NCBI GenBank assembly: GCA_028279155.1
Contig: JANQST010000431.1
Coordinates: forward strand, 1-7,891
Length of the DNA: 7,891 nt
DNA from: Cyclobacteriaceae bacterium
Lineage (GTDB): Bacteria; Bacteroidota; Bacteroidia; Cytophagales; Cyclobacteriaceae
Reading direction: 5' to 3'
Positions 4,450 to 7,891 of the stretch are shown piece after piece. The translations under genes and the position numbers were made by a program. Under the pieces are notes generated by a model. It did no database searches. It was not told where the DNA came from and saw only the letters and a list, made by a program, of their open reading frames with translations. Every line of letters begins with the position of its first letter. The stretch's first letter is position 1.

Positions 4450-7138
4450 AATCAGACCATCGCCTCCCTCCTGGTCAACTAGATTTTTGGCTTGGTTCCT
4501 CAAAGAAGACTATTACGAAGATGTACAAGGTGATCTCGAAGAGGAATTTCAACTAATCGCCAGGAATGGACGGATACTCAAAGCCAAAAATTGGTATAGC
4601 TGGCAGATTGTCCGGCTATTTAAGCCAAGTATGATGAAAAGAATTAAACCATACGACTCAATCGAAAAGGAAACTACTATGTTTAAAAACTATTTAAAAA
4701 TCGGACTAAGAAACCTCTGGAAATATAAATCCAGTACGGTGATTAATATCATAGGACTGTCTACCGGGTTGGCAGCTTTTGTACTCATTTCATTATTTGT
4801 AAAGGATGAATACAGCTATGATCGACATTTTGAAAATGCAGATGAAATCTATCGGGTAACGGTAAAAAACTATACCCTAGATGGCGACATTAGTAGACAA
4901 TGGGCGTTTGCTTCTGCTGGGCATGCTAAAAGACTTAAAGAGGATTACTCAGACATTACTCACACGGTACGATTTTACCCATGGGCATTTCCAGACATAC
5001 TAATTGGAGACAAAAAATTTCCTGGCGAGCCTGTCATTTTTGCAGGAGATGATGTTTTTGACGTGTTTTCATTCAAGTTTATAGAAGGAGATCCTGCTAC
5101 AGCTTTCACAGACCTTTACTCTCTTGTCTTAACAGAAGAAACCGCAATCAAGCTCTATGGAACAGATTGGCGTGAGCAAAATATCTTAGGATCTCAACTA
5201 AAATTGGCTGGAGGTGGTCAGGAAGCCCCATTTAAAATCACAGGAGTTATGGAAAACATGCCTGATCAGCAGCATTTCCATTTTGATTATCTAGCCCCAA
5301 TCAGGTTCATTGAAATGATCTTTGGCGATAATGCCTCAAACAATGTTGGAGGAAATTACAATTGGCTCACCTATGCAAAAATTCCATCTAACACGGACAT
5401 CCCCACTTTAACTAAAACTGTGAACGATGAGTTTTGGGATAAATACATCGGTTCGCTTACCCGTGGCGAAGCTCGGGATTTCTATGACTTTGAATTTCAA
5501 CCGATGCTCGATATTCATCTTACCTCCAACCTTGAAGGAGAATATGAAAGAAATGGGTCTATTCAGCAAGTTTACATCTTCAGTATTGTTGGAATCTTAT
5601 TACTTCTAGTTGCATGCGTAAACTACATGAACATCGCTACTTCTCACTATTCAAGAAGGATGAAAGAAGTGGGAGTAAGGAAGGTCATCGGGGCGTTCAA
5701 GACCGCATTGATCAAACAGTTCTTAACAGAATCCACATTAATTACAATTATCTCTCTTCCACTGTGTGTTTTACTTATTCTTTGGGCCCTTCCATATTTG
5801 AATGATTTTATGGAGAAATCCATGGTGTTCAATCCATTTACTCAACTTGGTCTTCTTGGTTCGTTATTGGCACTATTATTAGGCGTTGGTCTTATTGCGG
5901 GTCTTTACCCGGCGGTATTTTTATCCAAAGTAAACCTTGTGCAGGCCCTAAAAGGCGAGCAATCAATGAATGCCAGTAAATGGAATTTCAGATCCTGGCT
6001 AGTCGCTTTTCAATACACCGTTACCATTGCATTAATATTTGCGATAGCAGTTATAGAAAGTCAAATGCAATTCATTCGAAATTCTGACCCTGGCTACAAT
6101 CGAGATCAGGTATTGAGTGTCAGGATATCCAATATTTCGAATCGAGAGACATTTAAAAACGAACTCCTTGCAAATCCAAATATTCAAAAGGCTTCCTATT
6201 CTTCAAGAATACCAACCGGAAGATTAGCCGATAGCATGGGTTCAAACTATTTTTTGGGTGATTCAGCAGTAGCTACCGGCTTCAGACTGCCATATTTATC
6301 CGTTGACAAGGAATTCCTTAATACGTATGAAATAGAGCTTGTCGCAGGTGAGAATTTCAGAGATGGAATGGAAGTAGTATTCCAACGAGATACAGCTGGT
6401 AATTTCCTCACTGCTCCAGGTAACTACATCATCAACGAAACTGCTGCGAAATCATTAGGCTATGAGAATCCAGCTGATGCCATTGGTATCGTGATCGCTT
6501 ATGGGCCGAGTCAAGGTCGGATTATTGGTGTAATGAAAGATTTCCATTTTGAATCAATGCACAGCCCGATAGTACCCATGCTGATTATGTATCGTGAGCG
6601 GTATAGAAGGTTGAGCCTTAAACTGAACACGAATGACCTCAAAAGAACGCTTGATTTTATCGAAAACACATATGCAAAATTCGACAGTGAAAACCCTGTT
6701 AATTACATGTTCCTGGATGATTTATTTGCAGCTCAATACCAGCAGGAAAAACGATTAAGCACGATGATTAAAGTATTCGCTGTAGTCGCAATTCTGATCG
6801 GCTGTTTAGGACTGATTGGAATGGTGGGCTTCATCATAGAAACAAAATTGAAAGAGATCGGTATTCGTAAAGTGCTTGGAGCTTCAACTCAAAGCATTTG
6901 GATGATGGTAAGCAATCGCTTCCTTGTATTAGTGGGCATTGCATTTCTTATTGCACTTCCAATATCTTATTACTTGATGAATGGCTGGCTCGATGAATTT
7001 GTTTATCGCACAAGCATAGGAATTTTTATCATAATTCTGCCAGTTGTATTGGCCGTGGCGTTAACTCTTTTGGCCATCTCGTATCAAACTATGAAAGCTA
7101 CCAGAGTTAATCCGGTGGAATGTTTGAAAGACGAGTAA
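4421..7138 (+). CDS. FtsX/MacB-type ABC transporter permease with N-terminal prefix domain
   Basis: This 905-residue inner-membrane protein has two tandem MacB-like units. An N-terminal extension (about 10-80, with PPSWSTRFLAWF and EDVQGDLEEEF) matches what is known as 'permease prefix domain 2', typical of Bacteroidota permeases paired with PadR. A first helix (about 106-128), a periplasmic MacB-PCD-like domain (about 130-375) and an FtsX domain with three helices (about 383-402, 433-460, 475-502) follow. The second unit has a helix at about 525-546, a periplasmic part (about 550-770) and three helices (about 782-806, 832-853, 866-888). Both FtsX domains carry the ATPase-coupling motif, EVGVRKVIGA (416-425) and EIGIRKVLGA (812-821). 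No ATPase gene is nearby, so it must recruit one from elsewhere or act otherwise; the substrate is unknown. Starts at 4421 and 4430 (codon 4) are both plausible and lack a Shine-Dalgarno; overlap with padR favours coupled translation. Confidence 0.93.
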   Translation: MLPMSTRGPKIRPSPPSWSTRFLAWFLKEDYYEDVQGDLEEEFQLIARNGRILKAKNWYSWQIVRLFKPSMMKRIKPYDSIEKETTMFKNYLKIGLRNLWKYKSSTVINIIGLSTGLAAFVLISLFVKDEYSYDRHFENADEIYRVTVKNYTLDGDISRQWAFASAGHAKRLKEDYSDITHTVRFYPWAFPDILIGDKKFPGEPVIFAGDDVFDVFSFKFIEGDPATAFTDLYSLVLTEETAIKLYGTDWREQNILGSQLKLAGGGQEAPFKITGVMENMPDQQHFHFDYLAPIRFIEMIFGDNASNNVGGNYNWLTYAKIPSNTDIPTLTKTVNDEFWDKYIGSLTRGEARDFYDFEFQPMLDIHLTSNLEGEYERNGSIQQVYIFSIVGILLLLVACVNYMNIATSHYSRRMKEVGVRKVIGAFKTALIKQFLTESTLITIISLPLCVLLILWALPYLNDFMEKSMVFNPFTQLGLLGSLLALLLGVGLIAGLYPAVFLSKVNLVQALKGEQSMNASKWNFRSWLVAFQYTVTIALIFAIAVIESQMQFIRNSDPGYNRDQVLSVRISNISNRETFKNELLANPNIQKASYSSRIPTGRLADSMGSNYFLGDSAVATGFRLPYLSVDKEFLNTYEIELVAGENFRDGMEVVFQRDTAGNFLTAPGNYIINETAAKSLGYENPADAIGIVIAYGPSQGRIIGVMKDFHFESMHSPIVPMLIMYRERYRRLSLKLNTNDLKRTLDFIENTYAKFDSENPVNYMFLDDLFAAQYQQEKRLSTMIKVFAVVAILIGCLGLIGMVGFIIETKLKEIGIRKVLGASTQSIWMMVSNRFLVLVGIAFLIALPISYYLMNGWLDEFVYRTSIGIFIIILPVVLAVALTLLAISYQTMKATRVNPVECLKDE

Positions 7139-7159
7139 GAAAGGCCATCAAAAAGAACA

Positions 7160-7188
7160 AGCCATTCGAAATTCGGATGGCTTTTTTT
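7160..7188 (+). terminator. Rho-independent terminator of the padR-permease operon
   Basis: AGCCATTCGAA and TTCGGATGGCT pair (one G-U pair, innermost pairs probably open to form the loop) and are followed by seven T (7182-7188). It lies 21 bases after the permease stop. Confidence 0.9.
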
Positions 7189-7191
7189 ATT

Positions 7192-7199
7192 TAATCTTG
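7192..7199 (+). promoter_or_regulatory. Possible -7 element for the acetoacetate-CoA ligase gene
   Basis: TAATCTTG matches five of the six fixed bases of the Bacteroidota -7 consensus TAnnTTTG and would leave a leader of about 23 bases. The matching -33 region would fall inside the preceding terminator stem, and no clear TTG element is seen there. Weak support. Confidence 0.22.
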
Positions 7200-7227
7200 T
7201 CATCAAACTTCAAAAGATTGACCAATA

Positions 7228-7891
7228 ATGAGTGATGCTCCCCGGCTACTATGGCAGCCTTCAAAAGCTTTTATAGAGGAAAGCAATTTGTGGAATTACA
7301 TTCAATGGCTTAAAGAAAACAAGGGGTTGAATTTTGAAGGTTATGGTGAGCTTTGGAAATGGTCAATTGATAACCTGGAAGATTTTTGGCTATCCATATG
7401 GGAGTACTTCGATGTTCACTCCTCCACTCCTTTTGAACATGTGGTTGCAGGAGCAATGCCTAAGGCAAGTTGGTTCAACGGTTCTTCTCTAAACTATGCA
7501 GAGCATATTTTTAAAAATGAAAATACAGATAATCCAGCAATAATTTTTTCATCGGAAAATGGAGGAATTGAAGAAATTTCCTGGTCAACGCTAAAGGCAC
7601 AAGTAGCCTCATTCGCCTCTTTCTTACGTTCCCAGGGAGTTGAAAAAGGTGATAGAGTTGTAGCGTTTATACCCAACATTCCAGAAGCTACCATTGGTTT
7701 TCTAGCAGCCAATGCAATTGGGGCTGTTTGGTCCAGCTGTTCGCCAGATTTTGGAAGCGCAAGTGTAGTTGACCGCTTCCAACAAATAGAGCCGAAGGTG
7801 CTTATTGCCGTCGACGGATATCGATATGGTGGCAAAGCTTTTAACAAAACAGATGTTGTGGAAGATATTGTCTCTGAGCTACCGACCTTAG
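7228..7891 (+). CDS. Acetoacetate-CoA ligase (acetoacetyl-CoA synthetase), N-terminal part
   Basis: An open frame from ATG 7228 runs off the right edge (221 codons of an expected 650 or so). It encodes the start of an acyl-adenylate-forming enzyme that makes acetoacetyl-CoA from acetoacetate, ATP and CoA in the cytoplasm. The N-terminal cap domain (about 1-100) shows 'W.FDVH', 'MPKASWF' (77-83) and LNYAEH (88-93), the ACAS_N pattern. The AMP-binding domain begins near residue 100 with 'ISWSTLKAQVASFASFL' (117-133), 'GDRVVAFIPNIPEA' (141-154), and the diagnostic 'GAVWSSCSPDFGSASVVDRF' (165-184) followed by 'VDGYRYGGK' (195-203). The last two blocks favour the acetoacetate-specific subgroup over acetyl-CoA synthetase. 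The ATP-binding P-loop and the C-terminal lysine lie beyond the window. No Shine-Dalgarno is present. The operon terminator upstream makes it a separate transcription unit. Confidence 0.92.
   Translation, partial: MSDAPRLLWQPSKAFIEESNLWNYIQWLKENKGLNFEGYGELWKWSIDNLEDFWLSIWEYFDVHSSTPFEHVVAGAMPKASWFNGSSLNYAEHIFKNENTDNPAIIFSSENGGIEEISWSTLKAQVASFASFLRSQGVEKGDRVVAFIPNIPEATIGFLAANAIGAVWSSCSPDFGSASVVDRFQQIEPKVLIAVDGYRYGGKAFNKTDVVEDIVSELPTL

Noticed and set aside
7494..7847. 117-codon minus-strand open frame
   Set aside because: It is antisense to the acetoacetate-CoA ligase coding region, which carries clear family motifs through the same stretch; the antisense frame has no recognisable features.

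Overview
The window looks like a stretch of Bacteroidota chromosome, most likely a Cytophagales-type marine or soil bacterium. This is inferred from the moderately AT-rich DNA, the lack of Shine-Dalgarno sites before most genes, and a permease with the 'prefix domain 2' architecture encoded with a PadR regulator, a pairing I know from that phylum. A stand-alone secreted TonB-C protein and an AddA-like helicase-nuclease also fit. No sequence search was run, so the taxonomy is inference.

Layout. Positions 1-193 (minus) hold the first 64 codons of a secreted protein with a signal peptide and a 'YYVGHS' motif, possibly SGNH-hydrolase-like, running off the left edge. Positions 295-3432 (minus) encode a 1045-residue UvrD/RecB-family helicase with a C-terminal PD-(D/E)XK nuclease (AddA/RecB-like). 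A 187-bp divergent intergenic region (3433-3619) follows. It carries a perfect DnaA-box consensus and four copies of an AATGTT half-site. Positions 3620-3973 (plus) encode a small exported TonB C-terminal-domain protein with an unusually strong Shine-Dalgarno and a clear terminator. Positions 4111-4449 encode a PadR regulator preceded by a 26-bp-period direct repeat. Its stop codon lies inside a 905-residue MacB/FtsX-type permease gene (4421-7138), which ends at another clear terminator. Positions 7228-7891 (plus) hold the N-terminal 221 residues of an acetoacetate-CoA ligase, cut by the right edge.

How the genes relate. The only evident operon is padR plus permease. The regulator probably represses its own promoter and so sets the level of the membrane protein. 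The helicase-nuclease (DNA repair), the TonB-C protein (cell envelope) and the acetoacetate-CoA ligase (ketone body/C4 metabolism) appear to be independent units separated by promoters and terminators. Most of the window is ordinary housekeeping and envelope content. The points most worth a second look are the iterated half-sites with the DnaA box upstream of the helicase/TonB-C pair, the putative PadR operator, and the prefix-domain permease with a possible second internal start.
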